DNA of 20,095 bases from an uncultured Eubacteriales bacterium (GCA_902492005.1 CABUJV010000035.1:1-20095); one strand, 5' to 3'; positions 7,122-13,206 are shown, counted from the first letter of the stretch. A program made the numbers and translations. The notes: generated from the letters alone by a model not told the origin.

Positions 7122-9107
7122 TCAGGAGATATCGGCTAGGTCCAGGTATTTGTAGCCGTTGTCCGCGATGTGGGTTTTGCGGCCGGTGAGGTTGTCGCCC
7201 AGCAGCAGGTCAAAGACCTGAGCGGTACGCTCCACGTCCTCGGGCATGACCCGGATGAGCCGCCGGGTGGCCGGATTCATGGTGGTCAGCCACATCATCT
7301 CCGGCTCATTCTCGCCCAGACCCTTGGAGCGGTTGATGATGCACTTCTTGTCCTTGAGCTCCCCGCCGAGGATGTCGTTTTTCTCTTTGTCCGAGTAGGC
7401 AAACCAGGTCTTTTCCTTATAATTGATCTCGTACAGGGGGGATTCCGCGATGTAGACGTACCCCCGCTGGATCAGGGTGGGGGTGAGCCGGTAGAGCATG
7501 GTGAGGATCAGCGTGCGGATCTGGAAGCCGTCCACGTCGGCGTCGGTGCAGATGACGATTTTGCTCCAGCGCAGGTTCATCAGGTCGAAGGCCGCCATGT
7601 CCTTGGCGTGGCGGTCGTTGACCTCCACGCCGCAGCCCATGACCTTCAGAAGGTCGGTGATGATCTCGCTTTTGAAGATCTTGGCGTAGTCGGCCTTGAG
7701 GCAGTTGAGGATCTTGCCCCGAACGGGCATGATGCCCTGGAACTCCGCGTCCCGGGAGAGCTTGACGCTGCCAAGAGCCGAGTCGCCCTCCACGATGTAG
7801 AGCTCCCGCCGCTCGGTATCCTTGCTGCGGCAATCCACGAATTTCTGCACCCGGTTGGCGATGTCCAGACTGCCCGACAGCTTCTTTTTGATGTTGAGGC
7901 GGGCCTTCTCCGCCGACTCCCGGGAGCGCTTGTTGATGAGCGCCTGCTCGGCGATCTTCCCCGCGTCGAAGGGGTTTTCAATGAAGTAGACCTCCATCTG
8001 GCTCTTGAGGAACTCCGTCATGGCGTCCTGGATGAACTTGTTGCTGATGGCCTTCTTGGTCTGGTTTTCATAGGAGGTCTGGGTGGAAAAGTTGTTGCTG
8101 ACCAGCACCAGGCAGTCCTGGATGTCGTTCCAGGTGATCTTGCTTTCGGCCTTCTGGTACTTGCCCTGGGCCTTGAGATAGCCGTCGATGGCCGAGACAA
8201 AGGCCGATTTCACCGCCTTCTCCGGGCTGCCGCCGTGCTCCAGCCAGGAGGAATTGTGGTAGTGCTCGATGACCTGCACCGTGTTGGAGAAGCAGAAGGA
8301 CACCGACAGCTTTACCTTATATTCCGGCTTGTCCGCCCGGTCCCGGCCCCTCCGCTCGGCCTGCCAGAATACCGGGGCGGTGAGGGGGTTCTCCCCCGCC
8401 AGCTCGGAGACGTAGTCCACGATGCCGTTTTCATACCGGAATTCGGTGGTCTCGAATTTGCCGCCGGCCTGATTGCGGAACCGGAAGGTGACTCCGGCGT
8501 TGACCACCGCCTGCCGCTTGAGAACGTCCAGATAGTAGTCCACCGGGATGTCGATGTCGGTAAAGACCTCCAGGTCCGGCTTCCAGCGGAACTTCGAGCC
8601 GGTCTTTTTCCCGCTGTAGGGGGCCTTCTGCAGCCCGCCCACGTTCTCCCCCCGCTCAAAGTGGAGGGTGTATTCAAAGCCGTCCCGGTGGATGACGGCG
8701 TCGAAGTATTCCGATGCGTACTGGGTGGCGCAGGAGCCCAGGCCATTGAGGCCCAGGGAGTATTCGTAGTTGTCGCCGCCGTTGGTGTTGTATTTGCCGC
8801 CGGCGTACAGTTCGCAGAACACCAGCTCCCAGTTGTACTTCTGCTCCTTCTCGTTCCAGTCCACCGGGCAGCCCCGGCCGAAGTCCTCCACCTCGATGGA
8901 CTTGTCCTCGTAGCGGGTGACGGTGATCAGGCTGCCGTGGCCCTCCCGGGCCTCGTCGATGGCGTTGGACAAAATCTCGAATACGGCGTGCTCGCACCCC
9001 TCCAGCCCGTCGGAGCCGAAGATGACCCCGGGCCGCTTGCGGACCCGGTCGGCCCCCTTCAGGGCGGAGATGGATTCGTTGCCGTACTGCTTGGCGCTTT
9101 TTGGCAT
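7122..9107 (-). CDS. parE: Type IIA DNA topoisomerase subunit B, topoisomerase IV-like
   Basis: This 661-aa protein is the ATPase and TOPRIM subunit. The GHKL ATPase part shows EILSNAIDEA (Glu44, Asn48), VEDFGRG (Asp75) and the lid loop LGLNGLGS (118-125). The transducer has the QTK loop (349-351). The TOPRIM domain has EGDSA (Glu440) and TDADVDG (Asp522, Asp524), followed by PVRGKILN and NRSKGLGENEPEMMW. All expected catalytic residues are present. One departure is EGDSALGSVK, where most GyrB/ParE proteins read EGDSAGGSAK. The ATG at 9107 is chosen over an upstream TTG/ATG extension because GGAGAG lies just before it and MPKSAKQYGNESI is a natural start. It is the first gene of the minus-strand operon and the partner of the A subunit two genes downstream. 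Confidence 0.94.
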   Translation of the reverse strand: MPKSAKQYGNESISALKGADRVRKRPGVIFGSDGLEGCEHAVFEILSNAIDEAREGHGSLITVTRYEDKSIEVEDFGRGCPVDWNEKEQKYNWELVFCELYAGGKYNTNGGDNYEYSLGLNGLGSCATQYASEYFDAVIHRDGFEYTLHFERGENVGGLQKAPYSGKKTGSKFRWKPDLEVFTDIDIPVDYYLDVLKRQAVVNAGVTFRFRNQAGGKFETTEFRYENGIVDYVSELAGENPLTAPVFWQAERRGRDRADKPEYKVKLSVSFCFSNTVQVIEHYHNSSWLEHGGSPEKAVKSAFVSAIDGYLKAQGKYQKAESKITWNDIQDCLVLVSNNFSTQTSYENQTKKAISNKFIQDAMTEFLKSQMEVYFIENPFDAGKIAEQALINKRSRESAEKARLNIKKKLSGSLDIANRVQKFVDCRSKDTERRELYIVEGDSALGSVKLSRDAEFQGIMPVRGKILNCLKADYAKIFKSEIITDLLKVMGCGVEVNDRHAKDMAAFDLMNLRWSKIVICTDADVDGFQIRTLILTMLYRLTPTLIQRGYVYIAESPLYEINYKEKTWFAYSDKEKNDILGGELKDKKCIINRSKGLGENEPEMMWLTTMNPATRRLIRVMPEDVERTAQVFDLLLGDNLTGRKTHIADNGYKYLDLADIS

Positions 9108-9144
9108 GGGACTCTCCTCACATTTCCATAATAACTCAAAATAT

Positions 9145-9174
9145 AGTGTATCCCATTTCACAGCAACGTGTCAA
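9145..9174 (-). promoter_or_regulatory. Promoter of the parE operon
   Basis: On the minus strand there is a perfect -35 TTGACA (9169-9174), an 18-bp spacer and -10 TACACT (9145-9150). The start site would be near 9138, giving a roughly 30-nt leader before the parE ATG. The 12-bp string containing the -10 (9140-9151) recurs in inverted orientation at the yaaL promoter. Confidence 0.8.
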
Positions 9175-9189
9175 GGAAAGGCGGGTTAC

Positions 9190-9210
9190 AAAAAAACCGC
9201 AGCTTCGCGG
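9190..9210 (-). terminator. Second, weaker intrinsic terminator (minus strand)
   Basis: Reading the minus strand, the short stem CCGC/GCGG (9207-9210 with 9197-9200) with a 6-nt loop is followed by seven T residues (9190-9196). It lies just after a much stronger terminator, so the pair looks like a tandem stop that insulates the parE promoter from upstream minus-strand transcription. Confidence 0.55.
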
Positions 9211-9218
9211 AAAGTGGA

Positions 9219-9255
9219 GAAAAAGCGCGCCGCAGGAAGATTCCTGCGGCGCGCT
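9219..9255 (-). terminator. Strong intrinsic terminator (minus strand)
   Basis: A perfect 15-bp inverted repeat (9224-9238 with 9241-9255) with a 2-nt spacer is followed on the minus strand by CTTTTTCT. There is no T-run on the plus-strand side, so it acts on minus-strand transcripts. No protein gene lies just upstream on that strand, so it implies a non-coding transcript starting to the right. Confidence 0.88.
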
Positions 9256-9522
9256 GCGGTCCTGCGTCCTTCCGCCTGACAAAATTGTCTCGCGGGGGAG
9301 GACCCCTGTATTCGGACAGGCGCGCGGCTGCTTTGGGGTTGGGTTCTTGAAAAACGTCTCCCAATGCACCGGCCATCCTTCCGCCTTTCGCCTGAGGGCG
9401 GTCTTTGGATTCCCTCCGCCCGTCAGAGCGGCGGTCCCGTATCGCCCGGCACCGGCTTAGAAGGAAATGCGGCTGCGGGGCAAAGCGCGTTCGGCTTTCC
9501 GCCCCGACGGTCCTGTCCGAAT
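9224..9522 (-). ncRNA. Candidate structured non-coding RNA upstream of parE
   Basis: The minus strand of the 9108-9633 spacer can form a compact multi-hairpin RNA that ends at the strong terminator. A perfect 11-bp helix (ATTCGGACAGG at the 5' side, 9512-9522, with 9310-9320) closes the domain. Inside it are hairpins at 9477-9505 (two 5-bp arms with a 2-nt bulge), 9416-9434, 9375-9410 (4+5 bp) and 9339-9364. A further hairpin lies between domain and terminator (9266-9303, 5+4+5 bp). I do not find the hallmarks of SRP RNA, RNase P RNA, tmRNA or common riboswitches. No strong promoter is evident for it; CATACT just before the closing helix and TATAGT near 9608 are possible -10 boxes, so the 5' end is uncertain. 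Structure is seen; function is unknown. Confidence 0.6.
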
Positions 9523-9575
9523 CTAGTATGCGCGCTGGAGGCGAAAGCATGCCCGGATTTTTCTGGTATGGGACA

Positions 9576-9605
9576 TGGAATAATTGTCCAAACTTACCAT
9601 ACACT
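9576..9605 (+). promoter_or_regulatory. Possible promoter of yaaL-bofA
   Basis: A TACACT -10 (9600-9605) lies in the string ATACACTATATT, identical to that of the parE promoter. The -35 at 18 bp spacing is poor (TGGAAT). The start would be near 9612, about 20 nt before the yaaL ATG, with GGGAGG in between. Assignment rests on the shared -10 text and the position. Confidence 0.45.
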
Positions 9606-9633
9606 ATATTGAAACAGAAGGGAGGCGGTCCAC

Positions 9634-9882
9634 ATGGCGGAGGCGGCGCGGGTCTTTTCCTTCCGCAGACGGGCGGAGAGCGAGCAGGAGACGGAAAAAC
9701 GAGCCCTGAAGGAGGGACTGGCCCAGACCAGGACCCTCATCAGCCAGGCGTATGCCGGCTTTAACAGCACCCACGACCCGGACCTCATCGAATCCTATGT
9801 CTTTGAGATCAATTCGCTTCAGGCCCGGTATTCCTACCTGCTCCGGCGGGTCAAGGAGATGGAGAGCTGCGGGGAGGGGTGA
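9634..9882 (+). CDS. yaaL: YaaL-like protein (DUF2508)
   Basis: This 82-aa soluble protein matches DUF2508: a charged helical N-terminus, then THDPDLIESYVFEIN (about 46-60) and ARYSYLLRRVKEME (about 64-77), which are the family hallmarks. Function is unknown. In Bacillus the same family member sits between recR and bofA, and here it is 3 bp upstream of bofA, which supports the call. A GGGAGG site lies 8 nt before the ATG. Upstream, recR and dnaX are absent; instead there is the divergent spacer and the parE operon. Confidence 0.92.
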   Translation: MAEAARVFSFRRRAESEQETEKRALKEGLAQTRTLISQAYAGFNSTHDPDLIESYVFEINSLQARYSYLLRRVKEMESCGEG

Positions 9883-9885
9883 GGC

Positions 9886-10155
9886 ATGGCGCTGATGACC
9901 GATACCCTGCCCTGGCTTCTGGTGGGCCTGCTGGCGGTGGGGGTGCTGGCCCTGCTGGGCCGTCCCCTGAAGCATCTGCTCCGGCTGTGCCTGCGGACCG
10001 GGGTGGGGCTGGCCGCGCTAGCGGCCTTCAGCCCCGTGGGCGGCCTGATCGGGGTGAGCCTGGGGGTCAATCTGGCCAACGCTCTGGTGATGGGGCTGCT
10101 GGGCGTGCCCGGCTTCGGCCTGCTTTTAATGCTCAACTGGGCCCTAGCCCTGTAA
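9886..10155 (+). CDS. bofA: Pro-sigma-K processing inhibitor BofA family protein
   Basis: This 89-aa membrane protein has a hydrophobic N-terminal segment (about 9-26), a basic stretch around RPLKHLLRLCLR, and a C-terminal half with two hydrophobic stretches holding GVSLGVNLANALVMGLLGVPG, the conserved part of BofA. In Bacillus, BofA holds the intramembrane protease SpoIVFB inactive in the outer forespore membrane until sigma-K is needed. Whether it does so here depends on whether SpoIVFB and sigma-K exist elsewhere in the genome. A GGGGAGG-type site overlaps the end of yaaL, so the two are co-translated. It implies a spore-forming ancestry. Confidence 0.93.
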   Translation: MALMTDTLPWLLVGLLAVGVLALLGRPLKHLLRLCLRTGVGLAALAAFSPVGGLIGVSLGVNLANALVMGLLGVPGFGLLLMLNWALAL

Positions 10156-10207
10156 AAAACAGGACCGGGCAAGGGCGCAAAAAGTGGGCCGGCGTTCACA
10201 GTTTTGT

Positions 10208-10275
10208 AAAATCCCTGTCGTAAAATGGGTGCACGAATTCAGAAATGAGGTGCATCCCATGCGACAGGGATTTTT
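10208..10275 (+). promoter_or_regulatory. Long hairpin covering the SLH gene start codon
   Basis: Outer arms of 13 bp are perfect (10208-10220 with 10262-10274), and inner arms of 10 bp (10225-10234 with 10250-10260) have a single bulged T at 10255. The start codon (10259-10261) lies in the right arm, and the AATGAGG ribosome-site region lies in and beside the 15-nt loop. The right arm ends in five T residues (10271-10275), so in a transcript from bofA the same structure could end transcription. It is the only terminator-like structure after bofA. The regulatory role is inferred. Confidence 0.7.
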
Positions 10276-10879
10276 CACGGCGCTTTTGGCCCTGGCTGTG
10301 ACGGCCGGATTGACGGTGGGGGCGGCTGCGGCCTGCTACACCGACGTGGCGGTGGGAGCCTGGTACTACGACGCGGTGACCGAGGTCACCCAGGACGGGC
10401 TGATGAACGGCACGTCGGAGACCGCCTTCTCCCCCGAGACCCCGGTGACCCGGGGCATGGCGGCGGCGGTGCTCTGGCGGCTGGCGGGCAGCCCCGACCC
10501 GGCGGACCGGAATTTCTTCTCCGATGTGGAGGGCTGGTACTATTACGCCGACGCGGCGGCCTGGTGCGCCCAGCAGGGTATCGCCGCCGGGTACGGCGAC
10601 GGCTCCTTCGGCGGCGGCGACGTCGTCACCCGGGAGCAGCTCGCCGTCTTTCTGTGGCGGTACGCCCAGTACGCCGGCCTGGAGCTGGCCGCCGGCGTGC
10701 TGGACATCTATCCCGATCAGGACGGCATCCACGCCTGGGCCCGGGAGGGTATGGCTCACGCCGTGGGCGCGGGCCTCATCACCGGCAGGGACGGCAACCG
10801 CCTGGACCCCGGCGGACCCGCCAGCCGGGCCCAGCTTGCCGTCATCCTCCAGCGGCTGACCACCCCTGTGGCGGGGTAA
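10259..10879 (+). CDS. Small secreted protein of three SLH domains
   Basis: This 206-aa protein has a Sec signal (MRQGFFTALL to about AAA25). Almost all the rest is three S-layer homology domains: about 27-76 (YTDV..WYYDAV..V...GLMNG), 86-136 (FSDVEGWYYYADAAAW...GIAAGYGDGSF) and 148-200. SLH triplets bind pyruvylated secondary cell-wall polymer. There is no extra catalytic or surface domain, so this is an anchoring module alone, perhaps a coat or competitor for wall sites. I chose the ATG at 10259 because the signal peptide begins there and GAGG lies 8 nt upstream; a longer reading from 10184 adds a non-conserved leader. Cys26 follows the likely cleavage site, but the preceding residues do not form a good lipobox. 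Confidence 0.9.
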   Translation: MRQGFFTALLALAVTAGLTVGAAAACYTDVAVGAWYYDAVTEVTQDGLMNGTSETAFSPETPVTRGMAAAVLWRLAGSPDPADRNFFSDVEGWYYYADAAAWCAQQGIAAGYGDGSFGGGDVVTREQLAVFLWRYAQYAGLELAAGVLDIYPDQDGIHAWAREGMAHAVGAGLITGRDGNRLDPGGPASRAQLAVILQRLTTPVAG

Positions 10880-10902
10880 AGGAGCGCTCCTGCTTTATTA
10901 AC
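10880..10902 (+). terminator. Possible weak terminator after the SLH gene
   Basis: The palindrome AGGAGCGCTCCT (10880-10891) just after the stop codon is followed by GCTTTATTAAC. The stem is short and the T-run interrupted, so termination would be weak. Confidence 0.3.
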
Positions 10903-10928
10903 TTTTCATGAATCTTTTTGGGCCGGAA

Positions 10929-10957
10929 TTGACGGAGCACCTGGAAAGCGATATGAT
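10929..10957 (+). promoter_or_regulatory. Sigma-A-type promoter of the MarR gene
   Basis: A -35 TTGACG (10929-10934), a 17-bp spacer and -10 TATGAT (10952-10957) give ten of twelve consensus bases at ideal spacing. The start near 10964 leaves a leader of about 36 nt before the ATG at 11000. Confidence 0.85.
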
Positions 10958-10999
10958 TTGTTCGTATTTGAAGCAGTCGGCCAGAAAGGAGCGGCAGAC

Positions 11000-11437
11000 A
11001 TGAAGGATTCCGGCGATATTCTGATGCGGTACCTTAAGGTGACGCAGCACATGTCCCGTCTCTTTCGGGAGCATTTTGGGCGGCTGCACCTGACCTTTCC
11101 CCAGGCCCTGGTGCTCACCGTGCTGGGCGAGGAGGGCCCCATGCCCATCAGCGCTCTGGCCGAGCGGACGGGCAGCGCCAACTCCACCGTCTCCGGCATC
11201 GTGGACCGGCTGGAAAAGCTGGAGCTGGCCCGCCGGGAGCGCTCCGGTGAGGACCGCAGGGTCGTCTACGTGACCGCCACCGCCCAGTATGAACAGCTCC
11301 GGAAAAAGACCGAAACCGACGTGGGGGGATACTTTTCCTCTGTGATGGATACCCTGACGGAGAGGGAAAAGGACCAGATCATCGCGGCGCTGTCCCGCCT
11401 GGACGAGACCCTGCTGGCCTGGGAGGCCCCGGAATAG
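11000..11437 (+). CDS. MarR family transcriptional regulator
   Basis: This 145-aa protein has the MarR layout: an N-terminal dimer helix, a winged helix-turn-helix (about 48-92: PISALAERTGSANSTVSGIV, then the wing RSGEDRRVVYVT), and C-terminal dimer helices. The GEDRR wing motif is typical. MarR proteins usually repress their own gene and a neighbour in response to small phenolic or oxidising ligands. I chose the ATG at 11000 because AAAGGAG lies 9 nt upstream and the promoter -10 ends at 10957; an earlier start would overlap it. The gene has its own promoter and strong terminator, so its target is not obvious from context. No Cys typical of the OhrR oxidant sensors is visible. Confidence 0.93.
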   Translation: MKDSGDILMRYLKVTQHMSRLFREHFGRLHLTFPQALVLTVLGEEGPMPISALAERTGSANSTVSGIVDRLEKLELARRERSGEDRRVVYVTATAQYEQLRKKTETDVGGYFSSVMDTLTEREKDQIIAALSRLDETLLAWEAPE

Positions 11438-11443
11438 CCGCCC

Positions 11444-11466
11444 GGAAGCGCTCCCGCTTCCTTTTT
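11444..11466 (+). terminator. Intrinsic terminator after the MarR gene
   Basis: Perfect 7-bp stem GGAAGCG/CGCTTCC with the loop CTCC (11444-11461), followed by five T residues. It begins 6 nt after the stop codon. Confidence 0.92.
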
Positions 11467-11535
11467 GAGGGGCGCCGTGATACGACTTCCGCCCGACCGA
11501 TGGAGATCCACCTGCGATCAAAGGATGAAGTTGAG

Positions 11536-12615
11536 ATGAGAAAGAATTACGGCTACGACGCCTACCGCGGCCGCTCTCCCCTCCGCGGCATACTGAAATG
11601 GATCATCGCCCTGCTGGCAGTGGTGCTGGTTCTGACGGTCGCTGCATTGCTCTGGCTGCAACAATTTATGGTTTACTCATCGGAGGGCGGAAGGCTGGTG
11701 TTCCCGTGGACGGAACAAAACACCCCTTCTGCAAGCTCCTCTGCAGAATTGGAGTCCCCGGCGGTCAGCCCCACGGTGGTGGTGGTTACCCCGGAAGCGC
11801 CTGAGCCGGAGTACCTCCACGCCGCCCTGCTGCCCCGGGAGGCCCTTTATGACGGCACGGCGGCGGACCGGCTGGCGGAGACCGGGGCCCAGGCCGCCCT
11901 CTTTGATATGAAGGGGGACGACGGTTCCCTGGCCTATGTTTCGGCGCTGGACCTGGCGGTCCGCGCCGGGGCATCTTCGGCGGATCCGGACCTCAACGCC
12001 GCCATCCGGACGCTCAACGGCCGGGAGGGCCTCTACACCATTGCCCGGGTCTCCTGTTTTAAGGACGACAAGCTCTCCGACGCCGACCGGAGCCTGAACA
12101 TCACCACCAACAGCGGCTACCGTTGGACCGACCCGGAGGGGCTCAAGTGGTCCAGCCCGACCAGCGAGACCGTGCGGCAGTATGTGGCCGGGGTGTGCGC
12201 CGAGCTGGCCGACCTGGGCTTTGACGAGATTCTGCTGGACAACGCCGGCTACCCCACCCAGGGCAGTCTGGGCTATATCAAGCCGGGCGCCGCCTATGAC
12301 AGAGCGCAGCTCTCCGCCGTCATTGGTGAATTTTACAAGGAAGTACAGGAAGCCCTGGCCGACTACCCGGAGGTCCGGCTGTCCGTGGCCACGGACCGGG
12401 ACACGCTGGAGGAGGGCAAGGACGAGCGGTCGGGCCAGACCCTGACCGCCCTGGTACAGAACGCCGACCGCCTCTGGATCCGCGAAATGGGCGCCGGCTG
12501 GGCGCGGTGTGTGGAACGCTTGGAAGCCGTGGACTTTGAGGAGCCGGAGGTGAATTTGGTGGCCGTGCAGGACGAGCCGGGCGCCGAGGACCGGAGCTGG
12601 GTGTGCTGGCCTTGA
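11536..12615 (+). CDS. Membrane-anchored putative glycoside hydrolase (DUF4015-like)
   Basis: This 359-aa protein has a short basic N-terminus, one membrane helix (about 19-41), a low-complexity Ser/Thr/Pro/Val linker (about 62-92), and a barrel-like domain (about 95-345). The domain shows FDMKGDDG (123-130), YTIARVSCFKDD (167-178), a WTDPEGLKW stretch and DLGFDEILLDNAGYP (226-240, with Asp235). These fit the putative glycosyl hydrolase family DUF4015, a TIM-barrel group with no well-established substrate. It is probably exposed outside the cell and may act on wall or environmental sugars; that is inference. I prefer the ATG at 11536 (AAAGGA 10 nt upstream) over one at 11500 that lacks a ribosome site. 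No clear promoter is visible between the preceding terminator and this gene. Confidence 0.83.
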   Translation: MRKNYGYDAYRGRSPLRGILKWIIALLAVVLVLTVAALLWLQQFMVYSSEGGRLVFPWTEQNTPSASSSAELESPAVSPTVVVVTPEAPEPEYLHAALLPREALYDGTAADRLAETGAQAALFDMKGDDGSLAYVSALDLAVRAGASSADPDLNAAIRTLNGREGLYTIARVSCFKDDKLSDADRSLNITTNSGYRWTDPEGLKWSSPTSETVRQYVAGVCAELADLGFDEILLDNAGYPTQGSLGYIKPGAAYDRAQLSAVIGEFYKEVQEALADYPEVRLSVATDRDTLEEGKDERSGQTLTALVQNADRLWIREMGAGWARCVERLEAVDFEEPEVNLVAVQDEPGAEDRSWVCWP

Positions 12616-12661
12616 AAAAATAGGACCGGATTTGTATGAGTTAAACAAAAAATGGAATCCT

Positions 12662-12700
12662 AAAAAAGGGCGCACGGGATATCCCGCGCGCCTTCTTTTT
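12662..12700. terminator. Bidirectional intrinsic terminator
   Basis: The stem GGCGC-CGGG/CCCG-GCGCC (12669-12692) has one A-C mismatch and the loop ATAT. It is followed on the plus strand by TTCTTTTT and preceded by six A residues, so it works for both strands. It separates the glycoside hydrolase gene from the V-ATPase operon. Confidence 0.88.
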
Positions 12701-12714
12701 CGAAATCAGCACAG

Positions 12715-12735
12715 TTGTTCCGAAGAATGGAACAA
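12715..12735. repeat. Inverted repeat upstream of the V-ATPase promoter
   Basis: TTGTTCC and GGAACAA flank a 7-bp spacer. A related palindrome, ATTCC-GAAA-GGAAT (12810-12823), lies between the -35 and -10 of the operon promoter. Both share the TTCCGAA...GGAA text, so they could be two sites for one regulator; this is inferred. Confidence 0.55.
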
Positions 12736-12745
12736 AAGAACCGGG

Positions 12746-12799
12746 TGCAAAGAAAAAATGCACAAAACCGCACAAGTCCTTGCAAAATCCTGCAAAAAG
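12746..12799 (+). promoter_or_regulatory. Spaced TGCAAAA repeats, possible curved upstream DNA
   Basis: TGCAAA, TGCACAAAA, GCACAAG, TGCAAAA and TGCAAAAA begin at about 12746, 12759, 12769, 12781 and 12791, and TTGCAA forms the -35 itself. The 10-13 bp spacing places the A-runs on roughly one helix face, as in upstream promoter elements or bent DNA. Confidence 0.5.
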
Positions 12800-12804
12800 T
12801 GAGG

Positions 12805-12833
12805 TTGCAATTCCGAAAGGAATAAGGTATGAT
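12805..12833 (+). promoter_or_regulatory. Promoter of the V-ATPase operon
   Basis: A -35 TTGCAA (12805-12810), a 17-bp spacer and -10 TATGAT (12828-12833). The start near 12840 gives about a 50-nt leader. The spacer holds the palindrome ATTCCGAAAGGAAT, a plausible operator. Confidence 0.85.
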
Positions 12834-12890
12834 GCTAATTATCATGGGAGGCATTATACCATGGAAGCGAGATTGAAAGGCGGTGATAAC

Positions 12891-13205
12891 ATGTCCCTGG
12901 AAGCAGTCCAAATGGTGACGGAGACCGAGCAGAGAGCTCTTCAACGCAAGGCAGAGGCGGTGGAGGCGGCCAAAAAGCTGGTGTCCGACGCCGAGCGGGC
13001 GGGCAAGGAGCGGGTGGCCGCGGCGCGGACCGATGCCGAGGCCCAGGCCAGACAGATGATGACCCGGGCAGAGGAAGCGGCTGCCAAACACACAGAGACC
13101 GTCATGGAGGAAACGCGGCGGTCCTGCGATGACCTTCGCCGGGCGGCGGAAGGAAAGTTGGAGGACGCGGCGGCACTCATTATCAGAAGGGTAGTGGGAG
13201 TCTAA
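12891..13205 (+). CDS. ntpF: V-type ATPase peripheral stalk subunit (G/H type)
   Basis: This 104-aa protein is nearly all charged alpha helix (Ala, Glu, Lys, Arg rich), as expected of the small coiled-coil subunit that pairs with subunit E in the peripheral stalk. It leads the operon, the place ntpF holds in Enterococcus hirae. I prefer the ATG at 12891 (AAAGGCGG 7 nt upstream; MSLEAVQMVTETEQ is a family-like start); an in-frame ATG at 12861 has GGGAGG upstream and would add ten residues. The same AAAGGCGGT ribosome-site text occurs before ntpE. Assignment rests on composition and position, as coiled-coil stalk proteins have little conserved sequence. Confidence 0.85.
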   Translation: MSLEAVQMVTETEQRALQRKAEAVEAAKKLVSDAERAGKERVAAARTDAEAQARQMMTRAEEAAAKHTETVMEETRRSCDDLRRAAEGKLEDAAALIIRRVVGV

Positions 13206-13206
13206 T

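Noticed and set aside
2796..9131. Three further long plus-strand open frames (about 2796-4766, 5042-7189, 7170-9131)
   Set aside because: Each mirrors the reverse strand of the topoisomerase or secreted-protein genes, whose motifs are clear. Long antisense frames are expected at this GC content.
9224..9522. Identity as SRP RNA, RNase P RNA, tmRNA or 6S RNA
   Set aside because: SRP RNA was tempting because it lies near recR-yaaL-bofA in Bacillus, but the GGAAGGAAGCAGC domain-IV text is absent. The RNase P and tmRNA hallmarks are also absent, and the multi-hairpin layout is unlike the rod of 6S RNA. None is claimed.
9158..9604. A 148-codon minus-strand frame in the parE-yaaL spacer
   Set aside because: It reads through both terminators, has no ribosome site or family resemblance, and its composition is Arg/Pro-rich. 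The base-paired helices explain the segment better.
10141..10176. Terminator formed by CCTGT...ACAGG at the end of bofA
   Set aside because: The stem is short and there is no T-run after it. The 10208-10275 hairpin is a better candidate.
10184..10258. N-terminal extension of the SLH protein
   Set aside because: The added residues precede a normal signal peptide and lie within the hairpin and leader. The ATG at 10259 is better placed.
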